Shown: positions 36,333 to 46,077, counted from the stretch's first letter. The stretch is DNA of 64,000 bases from Acinetobacter soli (GCF_000760595.1 NZ_BBNM01000002.1:248001-312000), one strand, 5' to 3'. Notes: a model not told the origin generated them from the sequence alone. Made by a program: numbers and translations.

Positions 36333-37103
36333 ATGATTACCTCAGATGATGCAGCTTCATTCGATCTACACAGTTCACAGCAATTTTATCGTGAATACAG
36401 TGCCAATGCCCTGTTACCCGATATCGATTGGAACGTTTTGTTTCCACACAGTAAACTCAAAGCAGAACACAAACAGGCCCTCGATACCATATACCGCAGT
36501 GTTGTGCCACTGGCCTTGCAAGTGTTTGATGAGTTACAGCTCGACGTGTTTGAACCGGCCATGTATCGCCCACAAGGGCTCGGATTATTTGAAAAACTTG
36601 CCCAAAAAGAAGAAGATCTCCTGCAACAGCTTGAATCGGAAGGCAACATGCTAGATGAAAAAATCCGCCATCAAATGTGGAGCATGTTACTTCGTGGCGG
36701 TGCGGTGTTGGTGTTTAAAGCATGGCTTGGACGAGTCAAACACGGTCATGAAGCACTGGATATGTCGCAGTTTGATGAACTATCGGATCTACTTTTTATC
36801 AAGACAGCACCTAAAAAGCTGGCCCAGCGCTTGAATGTCGACATGCGTGCCGAAGATGATCATATCTTTTTAATGTATGGCGACGATATCTTTCTGGATC
36901 GATTCAACAGCCTCGAAACGGCGGCCTTGTTTGTCGATTTAGGGGTGTATGATGCCACTTTTTTGAGCCTGCGCGATGATCGAGTGGCCGAGTACCTCAA
37001 ACAAAAAGGTTATGTGACTCAAGATCAAATCGATGAACTGCACTGTGCGCTCAATCCGCTGTACTGTGACAACATTACCACCAAGCAAGACTGTCTGGCT
37101 TAA
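36333..37103 (+). CDS. Conserved-looking protein of unknown function between crbS and crbR
   Basis: A 256-residue soluble, acidic, mostly helical protein (no signal peptide or membrane segment). It begins MITSDDAASFDLHSS and has AAGGA upstream. Notable segments are RHQMWSMLLRGGAVLVFKAWLGRVKHG and DDHIFLMYGDDIFLDRFNSLE. I do not recognise a family. It lies between the kinase and its likely response-regulator gene, convergent with the latter and sharing a terminator with it, but a role in that signalling path is only a guess. Confidence 0.8.
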   Translation: MITSDDAASFDLHSSQQFYREYSANALLPDIDWNVLFPHSKLKAEHKQALDTIYRSVVPLALQVFDELQLDVFEPAMYRPQGLGLFEKLAQKEEDLLQQLESEGNMLDEKIRHQMWSMLLRGGAVLVFKAWLGRVKHGHEALDMSQFDELSDLLFIKTAPKKLAQRLNVDMRAEDDHIFLMYGDDIFLDRFNSLETAALFVDLGVYDATFLSLRDDRVAEYLKQKGYVTQDQIDELHCALNPLYCDNITTKQDCLA

Positions 37104-37114
37104 ATTTTTGACCA

Positions 37115-37146
37115 TAAAAAACAGGGGATTTTCCCCTGTTTTTTAC
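37115..37146 (+). terminator. Bidirectional terminator between the 36333 gene and crbR
   Basis: AAAACAGGGGA pairs with TTCCCCTGTTTT. T-runs on both strands stop both convergent genes. Confidence 0.9.
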
Positions 37147-37162
37147 ATATACACTTCAATAG

Positions 37163-37813
37163 TTAAAGTCTTTTGTCTTCAATATTTAGGGCATTAATCG
37201 CCAATACCGCTTGGGTACGATTTTGTACGCCCAATTTACGGAAAATAGCGGTCACATGCGCCTTAATGGTCGCTTCTGAAACATCTAATTCATAGGCAAT
37301 TTGTTTATTGAGCAAACCTTCAGCCACCATCATTAAAACGCGAAACTGCTGCGGCGTCAGCGACTGAATACGTTCGGCCAGTTCGGTTTCATCTGCAGCG
37401 CGCGGATCGAAACTTAAATTATTAGGTAAGTTGGGTGGCAACCAGATTTCACCTTCCAGCACATGGCGGATGGCTTCGCCAATATGACTTGGATGCGCAG
37501 ATTTTGGAATATAACCCATGGCACCATGAGCAATCGCACGCTGGATAATCGAGGTCTCTTCATGTGCAGACACCACAATAATCGGTAGCGACGGATATTG
37601 CGCACGCACATGCACCAGCGCAGAAAAGCCCGATGCACCCGGTAAGTTTAAATCCAGCAATACCAGATCTGGCTCTGCTCCACTTTCTAAGCGCTCGTAA
37701 AATTCATTGACTGCTGCAGTTTCATAAATTTGAGCTTGAGGCAGACTGTATCGCACCGCCTGAATTAGGGCATGGCGAAACAGAGGATGATCATCGACGA
37801 TTAAAATATTCAT
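37163..37813 (-). CDS. crbR: LuxR/NarL-family response regulator (CrbR/ErdR type)
   Basis: A 216-residue response regulator. The receiver domain (1-120) starts MNILIVDDHPLFRHAL, with acidic pair Asp7-Asp8 and phosphoacceptor Asp54 (LVLLDLNLPG). A LuxR-type helix-turn-helix (about 150-210) reads LTPQQFRVLMMVAEGLLNKQ then VSEATIKAHVTAIFRKLGV. Proximity to the SSS-domain kinase, yjcH-actP and acs marks it as the CrbR/ErdR activator of acetate genes. The start at 37813 fits receiver-domain N-termini; the ORF extends 15 codons further. Confidence 0.85.
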   Translation of the reverse strand: MNILIVDDHPLFRHALIQAVRYSLPQAQIYETAAVNEFYERLESGAEPDLVLLDLNLPGASGFSALVHVRAQYPSLPIIVVSAHEETSIIQRAIAHGAMGYIPKSAHPSHIGEAIRHVLEGEIWLPPNLPNNLSFDPRAADETELAERIQSLTPQQFRVLMMVAEGLLNKQIAYELDVSEATIKAHVTAIFRKLGVQNRTQAVLAINALNIEDKRL

Positions 37814-38184
37814 AAGCGAAACGAGAGATCTCTGGCGCAGTATCTTGATTTTACTCATACTGCTGGCTTTAAGGATAGAACCATATTACCCAATTTTTAT
37901 ATAAAATGTCGGTTAAGCCGTTAGATTTCAGTATTTTTTTCGTTTTTTCAAAATCGCTTAAAGCTTAGTGATTATTGTTATAATTTTATTAAAAATACTG
38001 AAGACCTTATCTTAAAGAAGAAAATAAAATAAATTCATAGGGTTAAAATAGCCTTTATACACCGATGAATGCATGTGCCAATATAGAAGAAAAAACGATA
38101 AGGTTTCACAATTTGATTATTTTACCTGAGGCTGGAAATACCGATTAATAGGATCAATTGTTTTATTTGCTATTTAGGTTGATC
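37814..38184. other. Divergent AT-rich region between crbR and the FMN reductase gene
   Basis: No gene is visible. A TATAAT at 37979-37984 on the plus strand is a possible -10 box but lacks a good -35. I searched for a sigma54 -24/-12 pair because sulfone genes in Pseudomonas use one; none was found. Confidence 0.4.
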
Positions 38185-38919
38185 ATGCCACAACATTCAA
38201 ATACTCAAAAACCACTCAATATTGTTGCCGTTTCTGGCGGTTTAAATCATCCATCTAAAACTGAAGCGCTGGTTCAAGAAATTCTAAATGAGCTGGCCGA
38301 TGCAACCCCGATTCAGGTGCATTTTATTAAGTTTAGCGAAATCGGTCATTTGCTTGGCGGTGCGATTTACCGTAACCAGCTTCCCCAGCGCGTGCAAGAC
38401 GATCTCGCCAAGGTTGAAGCAGCCGATGCCTTGATTGTAGGTACGCCGGTATACCGTGCATCTTTTACTGGCCTGTTTAAGCATTTTTTTGATTTCGTTG
38501 AACAAACCGCGCTGGTCGATGTCCCTGTTTTGCTGGCAGCCTCAGGTGGTAGTGACCGCCATGCCCTCGTACTTGAACATCAGCTACGCCCATTGTTTAG
38601 CTTTTTCCAAGCCCAAACACTGCCAATTGGGGTCTACGCCACCGATCGCGACTTTGCGAAAGACTATAGCATTCAAAGCGATTTACTTCGTGACCGTATC
38701 ACGTTGGCTGTGGCACGTGCATTGCCTATTTTGGAATGGGCACCTGCCAAAGGCCAGCGCGCCGAGGTGGTCAAAGACAAAACGGCACAGGCCAACCAAA
38801 ATCTGGGCATCAACAAACAAATCGAGCAGGACGAAGTTTTGCCATCGGCTGCGGTTCCCAATCTGGACGCTGCCGAATCTCTCTTGCATCCTAAAAATTT
38901 AAAAAGCAACGTGGCCTAA
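38185..38919 (+). CDS. msuE: NADPH-dependent FMN reductase, MsuE/SsuE type (partner of the LLM monooxygenase)
   Basis: A 244-residue flavodoxin-fold reductase that supplies FMNH2 to the following monooxygenase. The phosphate-loop-like NIVAVSGGLNHPSKTEALV begins the domain, with ADALIVGTPVYRASFTGLFKHFFDFVE and LLAASGGSDRHAL further on, the pattern of LLM-partnered reductases. About 40 C-terminal residues beyond the core are low-complexity. ATG at 38185 starts MPQHSN; sfnG follows after 30 bases, so the two form an operon. Confidence 0.85.
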   Translation: MPQHSNTQKPLNIVAVSGGLNHPSKTEALVQEILNELADATPIQVHFIKFSEIGHLLGGAIYRNQLPQRVQDDLAKVEAADALIVGTPVYRASFTGLFKHFFDFVEQTALVDVPVLLAASGGSDRHALVLEHQLRPLFSFFQAQTLPIGVYATDRDFAKDYSIQSDLLRDRITLAVARALPILEWAPAKGQRAEVVKDKTAQANQNLGINKQIEQDEVLPSAAVPNLDAAESLLHPKNLKSNVA

Positions 38920-38949
38920 GCCGTACCGTTTATGAGAAGGAGTTTTGCC

Positions 38950-40050
38950 ATGAGTCAATCAACTGCACCCATCAAATTTGCGTACTGGGTCCCCAATGTC
39001 AGTGGTGGACTCGTGGTCAGCAATATCGAACAACGAACTGACTGGAGCTACGAATACAACATTAAACTGGCTCAGGCCGCAGAAGCAAATGGCTTTGAAT
39101 ATGCCCTGACCCAGATTCGCTTTACTGCGGGCTACGGCGCAGAGTATCAGCATGAATCGGTGAGCTTTAGTCATGCCTTATTGGCCAAAACCGAAAAACT
39201 TAAAGTAATTGCGGCCATATTACCCGGCCCATGGAAACCCGTACTGGCAGCCAAACAACTGGCGACCATTGACTATCTCACGCAGGGGCGTATTGCCATC
39301 AATGTGGTGAGTGGCTGGTTTAAAGGTGAGTTTGATGCCATTGGCGAACCATGGCCAGAGCACGATCAGCGCTATGCACGCTCTGAGGAATTTATCCGCA
39401 GCCTCAAGGGCATTTGGACACAAGACAATTTTAGTTTTGACGGCAAGTACTATCAGTTTCAAAACTATACCTTAAAGCCAAAACCGCTACAGCAACCGCA
39501 TATCGAAGTCTTTCAAGGAGGCAGCTCACGGGCAGCACGTGATATGGCTTCCCGGGTATCGGACTGGTATTTTACCAACGGCAATAGCGTCGAGGAAATT
39601 CAAAAACAAGTACACGATATTCGCAGCAAAGCCAAGGCCAACCAGCATCAGGTTAAAATTGGAGTAAATGCCTTTATTATTGCCCGAGATACAGAACAAG
39701 AAGCGCAAGCCGTATTACAGTCAATTATTGATCAGGCCAATACCGAAGCGGTACATGCCTTTGGCGATGCCACACGTCAGGCGGGAGCTGCCAGCCCCGA
39801 AGGTGAAGGAAACTGGGCCAAGTCGACCTTCGAAGATTTAGTGCAGTATAACGATGGCTTTAAAACCAATCTGATTGGAACACCGCAGCAAATCGCAGAA
39901 CGCATTGTTGCCTTGAAACATGTGGGGGTTGATCTGATTTTGTCTGGGTTTTTACATTTTATCGAAGAAGTCGAGTATTTCGGACAGCATGTGTTGCCAC
40001 TGGTACGCGAACTGGAGCAGCAGCAGGAAATCACCGCCAAATCTGCTTAA
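38950..40050 (+). CDS. sfnG: FMNH2-dependent dimethyl sulfone monooxygenase
   Basis: A 366-residue bacterial-luciferase-like (LLM) TIM-barrel enzyme. The sequence KFAYWVPNVSGGLVVSNIEQ and ALTQIRFTAGYGAEYQHES is nearly that of Pseudomonas SfnG, which oxidises dimethyl sulfone to methanesulfinate so its sulfur can be assimilated. Further matches are GPWKPVLAAKQLATIDYLT and FQGGSSRAARDMASRVSDWY. AAGGAG precedes the ATG at 38950. It follows its FMN reductase and ends at a terminator. No sfnR-type regulator is in the window. Confidence 0.93.
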   Translation: MSQSTAPIKFAYWVPNVSGGLVVSNIEQRTDWSYEYNIKLAQAAEANGFEYALTQIRFTAGYGAEYQHESVSFSHALLAKTEKLKVIAAILPGPWKPVLAAKQLATIDYLTQGRIAINVVSGWFKGEFDAIGEPWPEHDQRYARSEEFIRSLKGIWTQDNFSFDGKYYQFQNYTLKPKPLQQPHIEVFQGGSSRAARDMASRVSDWYFTNGNSVEEIQKQVHDIRSKAKANQHQVKIGVNAFIIARDTEQEAQAVLQSIIDQANTEAVHAFGDATRQAGAASPEGEGNWAKSTFEDLVQYNDGFKTNLIGTPQQIAERIVALKHVGVDLILSGFLHFIEEVEYFGQHVLPLVRELEQQQEITAKSA

Positions 40051-40089
40051 GGAGAAATTATAATAATAACGTGGTGGTACATACATCTT

Positions 40090-40123
40090 TACCCTGAGAC
40101 TCGGCTCGGGGTATTTTTTATTT
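40090..40123 (+). terminator. Terminator after sfnG
   Basis: TACCCTGAG pairs with CTCGGGGTA (one G-U) and is followed by six Ts. Confidence 0.85.
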
Positions 40124-40268
40124 TAAAAATGCTGTAACGCAATCATTCGTCAAAACACAATAACTCATGAGATAACGAAGCCCAACAATTTTACCTCAAT
40201 CTGACATGGTATCGAGGGATATTCCCATTTAACCTAAAAACATCGCATCATCAAAACGAGAATAAACC

Positions 40269-40820
40269 ATGAAACAAGCGTTGCTGATCATTGATGTACA
40301 AAATGACTATTTTGAAGGTGGTGCAATGACACTGGCGGGCCCAGACCAAGCGCTCAGCCAGATTAATCGTCTTGAAACGTATTTTGTCGAGCAGAATTTA
40401 CCGGTTATCTATATTCAGCATATCAACCCACCAGAAGCCACTTTTTTTCGTCCCAATACATCTGGAGTCGAGTTACATGCCGGGCTCAAGCGCCAAGCTC
40501 ATGCGATTGTCATTCCAAAAAACAAACCGAACAGTTTTTTAAATACCTCACTAGAAGACACCTTAAAAACCTTGGAGATTGAACAGTTGGTCATTACCGG
40601 CATGATGACGCACATGTGTATCGACTCCAGTACCCGTGCCGCAGCAGAGCGTGGCTATCAGCCGATTTTAATTGCCGATGCAACAGCAACACGCGATTTA
40701 ACCTTTGAGGGTCACACCACACCCGCCGATGCCGTACAACATGCGTTTTTGAGTGCACTCACCACCTTTGCCGATGTTCAAAGCACCGCGGCTTTTTTAC
40801 AAGCGCACGCTGCAACCTGA
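40269..40820 (+). CDS. Isochorismatase-like cysteine hydrolase
   Basis: A 183-residue cysteine hydrolase. The catalytic triad of the family is visible: Asp in LLIIDVQNDYFEGG, Lys in VIPKNKPNSF, and Cys in TGMMTHMCIDSSTRAAAERG. Members hydrolyse isochorismate, nicotinamide, ureidoacrylate or other small amides; substrate is not clear here. It has its own upstream region after the sfnG terminator and is convergent with the acyl-CoA-dehydrogenase-like gene. Confidence 0.88.
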   Translation: MKQALLIIDVQNDYFEGGAMTLAGPDQALSQINRLETYFVEQNLPVIYIQHINPPEATFFRPNTSGVELHAGLKRQAHAIVIPKNKPNSFLNTSLEDTLKTLEIEQLVITGMMTHMCIDSSTRAAAERGYQPILIADATATRDLTFEGHTTPADAVQHAFLSALTTFADVQSTAAFLQAHAAT

Positions 40821-40842
40821 GATTCAACACCAAAGGTCATGG

Positions 40843-42024
40843 TTAGGAATAAAAACTAGGATGCGGAACTTTGCCAGTTAATACCCACTCCCCGACCTCT
40901 TGATATTTGTAATCGATTGGATCATGCAAGGTTTGGGTTCTTACATTTCGCCAGAAGCGATCCAGATTCAGCGCTGCTGTAGTCGCTCTGGCACCCATCA
41001 CCTGAAACATATCTTGTGTGAGCATCAGCCCCGTGCGAGTCGCTGCAATTTTCGCTGTGGCCACCGCCACCGATACCTCACCCCGTTGCTGAGCACTCAA
41101 GTCTGGCCCTTCGTTCCACGCGTTTTGTAAGAGCGTACGGGCTTTGTTGGTCAGTAAGCGGACACTTTCAAGTTGCACGTAAAATTCGGCAAAATGCTTT
41201 TGAATATAGGGGTCATCTACACTTTGCGTTGCGCTTGACGTGGCCCATGCTTTTTGATGTTGCACCGCCTGATGCGCGACTTTAAAAGCGCCCTCTGCGA
41301 CGCCCAAAAACAAATGTACAAAAATCAACTGCGCAATTAAAGGCCTCAGGCTCGAATACGGTGTACTCAGTGGCCCGGGATTGAGCAGTAATTCATGCTT
41401 TAAAATCTTGACCTGTTCAAAATGAGTGGTGCCGCTGTCTGTCTGGCGCTGCCCCATGTTATTCCAGTCGCCTAAAAAACGAATACCGTCACGTTGCGTG
41501 GGCACTACCGCAATCAGCAGTTTATCCTCTTGGTTATAACCCGAACAAAGCAGCATGTCTGAATCGATTGAACCCGAACAAAAACTTTTTTCACCCTGAA
41601 AAATAAAAGTATCGTCGTTGAGCTGTTGCACCTGCGTACGCCGATCTAGCGGATTCAGAGCATTGCCCCAAAAGAGCTGTTGCTGAGCGGTCTGGCGAAA
41701 CCAGCTCTCATACTGCTCGGGCTGGGCAAAAAGCTGAACCGTGGCAATCAGTAAGTGGTGAAAACCATAGACATGCGCCAGAGAACTATCGACCTGTGCA
41801 ATCAGTTGAATGGTCTTAAAAATTGTTTCCCAGTCGGCTCCCTGCCCACCATATGCTTTGGGAATTGAGAGCGAGAGTAGTCCGCTAGCCCGAATCAAAT
41901 CACGCTCAATTTTGGCCGTGCCCCCTTGCTTGTCCCGTACGGCTGCGGTTTTCTCAAACGCTGCCGCCAAGCCTTGAGCTTGTGCCAAGGGATCAAATGT
42001 CTGTGCAAAATAAGGTTGATTCAT
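40843..42024 (-). CDS. Acyl-CoA-dehydrogenase-fold flavin oxidoreductase (SfnB/DszC type)
   Basis: A 393-residue protein with the acyl-CoA dehydrogenase fold: N-terminal helical part (ASGLLSLSIPKAYGGQGADW), middle barrel (SFCSGSIDSDMLLCSGY, FLGDWNNMGQRQTDSGT), and C-terminal helices (VMGARATTAALNLDRFWRNVRTQTLHDP). This last segment, with RNVRTQTLHDP, is that of SfnB and of the desulfurisation monooxygenase DszC. Given the adjacent FMN reductase and SfnG it probably acts in organosulfur use, as an FMNH2-dependent oxygenase or a dehydrogenase. The ATG at 42024 is preferred over an in-frame TTG at 42030. Confidence 0.82.
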   Translation of the reverse strand: MNQPYFAQTFDPLAQAQGLAAAFEKTAAVRDKQGGTAKIERDLIRASGLLSLSIPKAYGGQGADWETIFKTIQLIAQVDSSLAHVYGFHHLLIATVQLFAQPEQYESWFRQTAQQQLFWGNALNPLDRRTQVQQLNDDTFIFQGEKSFCSGSIDSDMLLCSGYNQEDKLLIAVVPTQRDGIRFLGDWNNMGQRQTDSGTTHFEQVKILKHELLLNPGPLSTPYSSLRPLIAQLIFVHLFLGVAEGAFKVAHQAVQHQKAWATSSATQSVDDPYIQKHFAEFYVQLESVRLLTNKARTLLQNAWNEGPDLSAQQRGEVSVAVATAKIAATRTGLMLTQDMFQVMGARATTAALNLDRFWRNVRTQTLHDPIDYKYQEVGEWVLTGKVPHPSFYS

Positions 42025-42123
42025 GCGCAAATCCGAAGGACCAAAACAAGGTCTAAGCCTAGCAAATCTCTGCCCACTGCTTTATGCAAATTTAGGCATA
42101 GCTTTGCTCAAAACAATAAAATA

Positions 42124-42152
42124 AAAACACCTCCTGCTCACTTAAGCAGGAG
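42124..42152 (-). terminator. Terminator after acs
   Basis: On the minus strand CTCCTGCT and AGCAGGAG form a stem followed by GTGTTTTTATTTT. It lies between acs and the SfnB-like gene on the same strand. Confidence 0.8.
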
Positions 42153-42165
42153 ATGCTGTCAGTAC

Positions 42166-44121
42166 TTAAGTGGCTGCTTTCGACGCTGGGTATACCGTAT
42201 GAATCAGATGTTCAACCACGGCGGGATCTGCCAAGGTGGAGGTATCGCCCAAGCTGTCTAGCTCATTTGCCGCAATTTTTCTTAAAATGCGCCGCATGAT
42301 TTTTCCAGAGCGGGTTTTGGGCAAAGCAGGTGCCCAGTGCAGCGCGTCTGGAGTGGCAATCGGTCCCAGTATTTTTCGCACCCACTGTACCAGCTCTTGA
42401 CGTAATTCTTCAGACTCTTCCACACCTGCCTGTAGCGTCACAAAGGTACAAATGCCTTGCCCTTTAATGTCATGCGGCATACCCACCACCGCAGCCTCAG
42501 CCACATGCGGATGCGCAACCAGTGCACTTTCGATCTCGGCTGTACCCAAGCGGTGCCCCGAAATATTCAACACATCATCAACTCGTCCGGTAATCCAGTA
42601 GTAACCGTCTTCATCACGACGTGCACCATCGCCGGTAAAGTAACGCCCGGGAAAGGTCGAGAAATAAGCTTCAATGAACCGTTTCGGATCGCCCCAGATG
42701 GTTCGCATCTGTCCCGGCCAAGCATCTTTAATCACAAGATTGCCTTCGGCAGCCCCTTCAATTTCATGTCCGTCACCATCTACCAGTGCAGGTTGCACAC
42801 CAAAAAATGGACGTGTAGCCGAGCCCGGTTTTAGATCGGTTGCACCCGGAAGTGGTGCAATCAAAATTCCGCCAGTTTCGGTTTGCCACCAAGTATCGAC
42901 CACTGGACAGCGTCCCTCTCCCACCACGTTGTAATACCATGACCACGCTTCCGGATTAATCGGCTCACCCACCGTGCCCAGCAGTCGTAAACTGCTCCGA
43001 TCACTTTCACGTACATAGGCATCGCCTTCACGCATCATGGAGCGTATTGCCGTTGGGGCAGTATATAAAATGGTGACCTTGTGCTTATCGATAATATGTC
43101 CAATTCTGGCCCACGTCGGATATTGCGGTACACCTTCAAACATCAGCGTACTGGTACCGTTCGACAGTGGCCCGTAAATCAGGTAACTGTGCCCCGTGAT
43201 CCAGCCCACATCGGCAGTACACCAATACACATCATCTTGCTTGATATCAAAAACTTCTCTAAATGTGGTGGTGGCGTACACCAAGTAGCCACCTGTGGTA
43301 TGCAGAACACCTTTGGGTTTACCCGTCGAGCCGGAGGTATACAAAATAAATAACGGATCTTCTGCATTCATGGGTTCGGGTGGACACACATCATTCACTT
43401 CGGTAATCACCACGTGATACCAAAGATCACGCCCCTCTTGAAAGCGAACCGGATTACCTGTGCGATGAACCACGATCACATGCTCAACCGACTCGGTTCC
43501 CTTAACTTTTAGGGCTTCATCGACACTTTCTTTTAATGGCAGTAACTTCCCGCCACGCATACCGGCATCGGCAGTGATCACCAGTTTAGCCTGACAATCT
43601 TCTATCCTGCTGGCGAGCGAATCGGGTGAAAAACCACCAAATACCACACAATGCACCGCACCAATCCGTGCGCAGGCCAACATGGCGATCGCCGCTTCAG
43701 ACACCATTGGCATATACAACACCACACGGTCGCCCTTTTCGATGCCATATTTTTTTAGCACGTTGGCAAAACGGCACACCTCTTCATACAGCTCTTTGAA
43801 AGAAATAATTTTATGCCGTGATGGATGATCGCCTTCCCAAATGATGGCAGGCTTGTGCGGATGTGTTTTAAGATGTCGATCCAGACAGTTGGCACATACA
43901 TTTAATTGCCCGTCGGCAAACCATTCGATTTTAAAATCATCGGCCGCGTAATTGGTATTTTTAACTTGTGTAAATGGCTTGATCCAATCGACATTTCGGG
44001 CTTCTTCTGCCCAGAATCCATCAGGATCATCGATTGATTGCTGATAGCGCGCCAAATAATCGGCTTCAATGGTTCGGGCTGTTTTTTTAAACTCTTCTGG
44101 TACTGGATAGATTTCATTCAT
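42166..44121 (-). CDS. acs: Acetyl-CoA synthetase (AMP-forming)
   Basis: A 651-residue enzyme converting acetate, ATP and CoA to acetyl-CoA (E. coli 652). The adenylate-forming motif [19 protein letters not shown], the binding loop [11 protein letters not shown], and the C-terminal [11 protein letters not shown] with the lysine that is acetylated for control are all present. AAGGAAG precedes the ATG at 44121; an ORF extension to 44154 is not family-like. Together with ActP and CrbS/CrbR it completes high-affinity acetate assimilation. A candidate regulator motif lies 120 bases upstream. Confidence 0.96.
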   Translation of the reverse strand: MNEIYPVPEEFKKTARTIEADYLARYQQSIDDPDGFWAEEARNVDWIKPFTQVKNTNYAADDFKIEWFADGQLNVCANCLDRHLKTHPHKPAIIWEGDHPSRHKIISFKELYEEVCRFANVLKKYGIEKGDRVVLYMPMVSEAAIAMLACARIGAVHCVVFGGFSPDSLASRIEDCQAKLVITADAGMRGGKLLPLKESVDEALKVKGTESVEHVIVVHRTGNPVRFQEGRDLWYHVVITEVNDVCPPEPMNAEDPLFILYTSGSTGKPKGVLHTTGGYLVYATTTFREVFDIKQDDVYWCTADVGWITGHSYLIYGPLSNGTSTLMFEGVPQYPTWARIGHIIDKHKVTILYTAPTAIRSMMREGDAYVRESDRSSLRLLGTVGEPINPEAWSWYYNVVGEGRCPVVDTWWQTETGGILIAPLPGATDLKPGSATRPFFGVQPALVDGDGHEIEGAAEGNLVIKDAWPGQMRTIWGDPKRFIEAYFSTFPGRYFTGDGARRDEDGYYWITGRVDDVLNISGHRLGTAEIESALVAHPHVAEAAVVGMPHDIKGQGICTFVTLQAGVEESEELRQELVQWVRKILGPIATPDALHWAPALPKTRSGKIMRRILRKIAANELDSLGDTSTLADPAVVEHLIHTVYPASKAAT

Positions 44122-44242
44122 AGTATCACTTCCTTGATTTTTAGGCCCCATCACGAGGCTTTTTTAACCGACACTGTGTTTGATCTTTTTTTGTTGTTGC
44201 TGATGCAGTATCCACACACGTGGTTGGGCCTGACAATACGCA

Positions 44243-44264
44243 TTTGGTCGTATATTTTTCAACC
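44243..44264 (+). promoter_or_regulatory. Motif shared by the acs and yjcH-actP leaders, copy 2 (candidate CrbR/ErdR site)
   Basis: TTTGGTCG (44243-44250) then an AT stretch and CAAC. On the gene strand the CAAC side is part of TTGAAA, a possible -35 box with TATTGT 18 bases later. Confidence 0.4.
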
Positions 44265-44406
44265 TATCAGATTCGAAACAATTTAAACACCCAAAGATTC
44301 AACATTTTTTGTATGTTGGTTGTAGTATTTCTTGAAGACATTCATACGATTGCCTGTATCCGCATCTATCTTGACGTTTCAGGCAGCACTTCAACAGGAG
44401 GGTGAT

Positions 44407-44991
44407 ATGCATTCTACCTCAACCGATCATTCCGACTGGTCATCACACCCTGCGCGCCGTAACGATCACCCCTTCTCGACTCGAGGGCGCTTTAATCGTT
44501 TAAGCTACTTGGGCTGGTATGGTTTCTTTAATTTGTTACCCATTGCATTGCTGTTATTGCTTCACTTCGGCTTGGGTGTAATTCGTCTTGATTTCGGAAC
44601 ACTGTACGATCATGGGTTTGCATTATGGCTCGATGGCTCGGGGTGGTTGCTGCTCGCTGGCACGTTGTTATTTATCTATCTTCATCTGCTCCTCATCATT
44701 CGACGCTTACACGACACCAATCATTCTGGCTGGTGGAGCCTGCTGTTTTTAGTGCCCGTGATTCAATGGATTCTATTGCTGTATTTACTGATCGCGCCAG
44801 GTTCATCTGGGGTAAATGATTATGGTCCACCCCGACCTTCTCATTTTTTAGAAAAGCTGATGGGATGGTTGGTCATGTTGATGTTTGTGATGAGCATTTT
44901 GGTTTTTGGACAAGCCATGCACTTTATGATGAGTACTGGCAATATCGATTTACAGCATTTAATGCTTCAGTCACACACTGGTTATTTCTAA
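44407..44991 (+). CDS. DUF805 membrane protein
   Basis: A 194-residue protein starting MHSTSTDHS; AGGAGG lies 7 bases before this ATG, and an upstream in-frame ATG at 44332 has no ribosome site. DUF805 features are FSTRGRFNRLSYLGWYGF, IIRRLHDTNHSGWW and NDYGPPRP, with four to five hydrophobic segments. Function unknown. It is divergent from acs and lies 90 bases before mscS on the same strand. Confidence 0.87.
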   Translation: MHSTSTDHSDWSSHPARRNDHPFSTRGRFNRLSYLGWYGFFNLLPIALLLLLHFGLGVIRLDFGTLYDHGFALWLDGSGWLLLAGTLLFIYLHLLLIIRRLHDTNHSGWWSLLFLVPVIQWILLLYLLIAPGSSGVNDYGPPRPSHFLEKLMGWLVMLMFVMSILVFGQAMHFMMSTGNIDLQHLMLQSHTGYF

Positions 44992-45081
44992 ACAAAATAT
45001 GTGAAAGGTTGAGCGAATATACAGTTCATACTACACTTTCGCATTACTTTTCTCTTAACTTTTATCACATCAGGAATTCGA

Positions 45082-46077
45082 GTGTCTGAAGAAAATAAAC
45101 TAGATCAGGTCGCATCAGATACAGCGATGCTATTGCAACAAGCGGGGCAAAAAACCACTCAATCCGTTCTACAGCATACCGAGAAATACCATGAAACTTA
45201 CACTGCAATTGATAAAATTGTAGATAGTTTTTGGGAGCGTATTCCTTATTTATGTATCGCGCTTGTCGTATTTTTAGTTTTCTGGTTGTTGACCAAAGTC
45301 TTTAAACTATTCGTTGATAAAACCCTGACCAATCGTAGTTATACCCGTCAAAATTTGGTCTTGGTTCTGAATCGTGTTGGATCTGTCCTCATCTTGTTTA
45401 TCGGCTTTCTGATTGCACTGGTGATTGCGATTCCAGGATTCACACCAGGCCAGCTCATGAGCGCACTCGGTATCGGTTCGGTGGCAATTGGTTTTGCATT
45501 CAAAGATATTTTCCAAAACCTGTTATCTGGCGTACTGATTTTACTGGGTGAACCGTTTCGTATTGGCGATGACATTGTTGTCAACGGAATGGAAGGTACA
45601 GTTGAAGATATCCAGATTCGCGCAACCTTTATTCGTTCCTACGATGGGCGCCGCATTGTGATTCCAAATGCCACGGTGTATACCAGTGCCATTACCGTGA
45701 ATACCGCCTATCAGCGCCGTCGCTGTGAGTTTGTGGTCGGCATCGGTTATGACGACGATGAACAACAAGCCAAAAGCATTATTTTGAATATTTTGGACAA
45801 TAATCGTAATGTCCTCAGCCAGCCTGCATTTAGTGTGAATGTGACAGCGCTGGCCGATTTTTCGGTCAACCTCACGGTGCGTTGGTGGATTGATACCACT
45901 GAAACCAATATTTCGGCTTCAGTGAGTGAGATTCAGACTGAGGTGAAACGTGCTTTTAATCAGGAAGGTATTAATATTCCTTACCCGGTACAAGAAGTAA
46001 AAGTACATAAAGAGTCGACCGCAGCATTGCCACATACTGCCTCAGCGCCTACCGACTCAGCTAAACAGTCGACCTAA
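45082..46077 (+). CDS. mscS: Small-conductance mechanosensitive channel (MscS family)
   Basis: A 331-residue inner-membrane channel that opens under membrane tension in osmotic downshift. Three N-terminal membrane segments end in the pore helix GQLMSALGIGSVAIGFAFKD with its Gly/Ala packing face. The MscS beta domain (GEPFRIGDDIVVNGMEGTVEDIQIRATFIR) and the alpha/beta vestibule domain follow. The start codon is GTG at 45082, with AGGA about 9 bases upstream. Its last 21 bases overlap the end of the convergent rsmE gene. Confidence 0.9.
   Translation: MSEENKLDQVASDTAMLLQQAGQKTTQSVLQHTEKYHETYTAIDKIVDSFWERIPYLCIALVVFLVFWLLTKVFKLFVDKTLTNRSYTRQNLVLVLNRVGSVLILFIGFLIALVIAIPGFTPGQLMSALGIGSVAIGFAFKDIFQNLLSGVLILLGEPFRIGDDIVVNGMEGTVEDIQIRATFIRSYDGRRIVIPNATVYTSAITVNTAYQRRRCEFVVGIGYDDDEQQAKSIILNILDNNRNVLSQPAFSVNVTALADFSVNLTVRWWIDTTETNISASVSEIQTEVKRAFNQEGINIPYPVQEVKVHKESTAALPHTASAPTDSAKQST

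Noticed and set aside
37814..38184. Possible sigma54 promoter for the sulfone genes
   Set aside because: No GG-N10-GC pair with the proper flanks was found in the region.
42674..42934. Open frames opposite acs, aceF, guaB and other strong genes
   Set aside because: They are antisense shadows of well-supported genes, with Arg/Pro/Ser-rich sequence and no family features.
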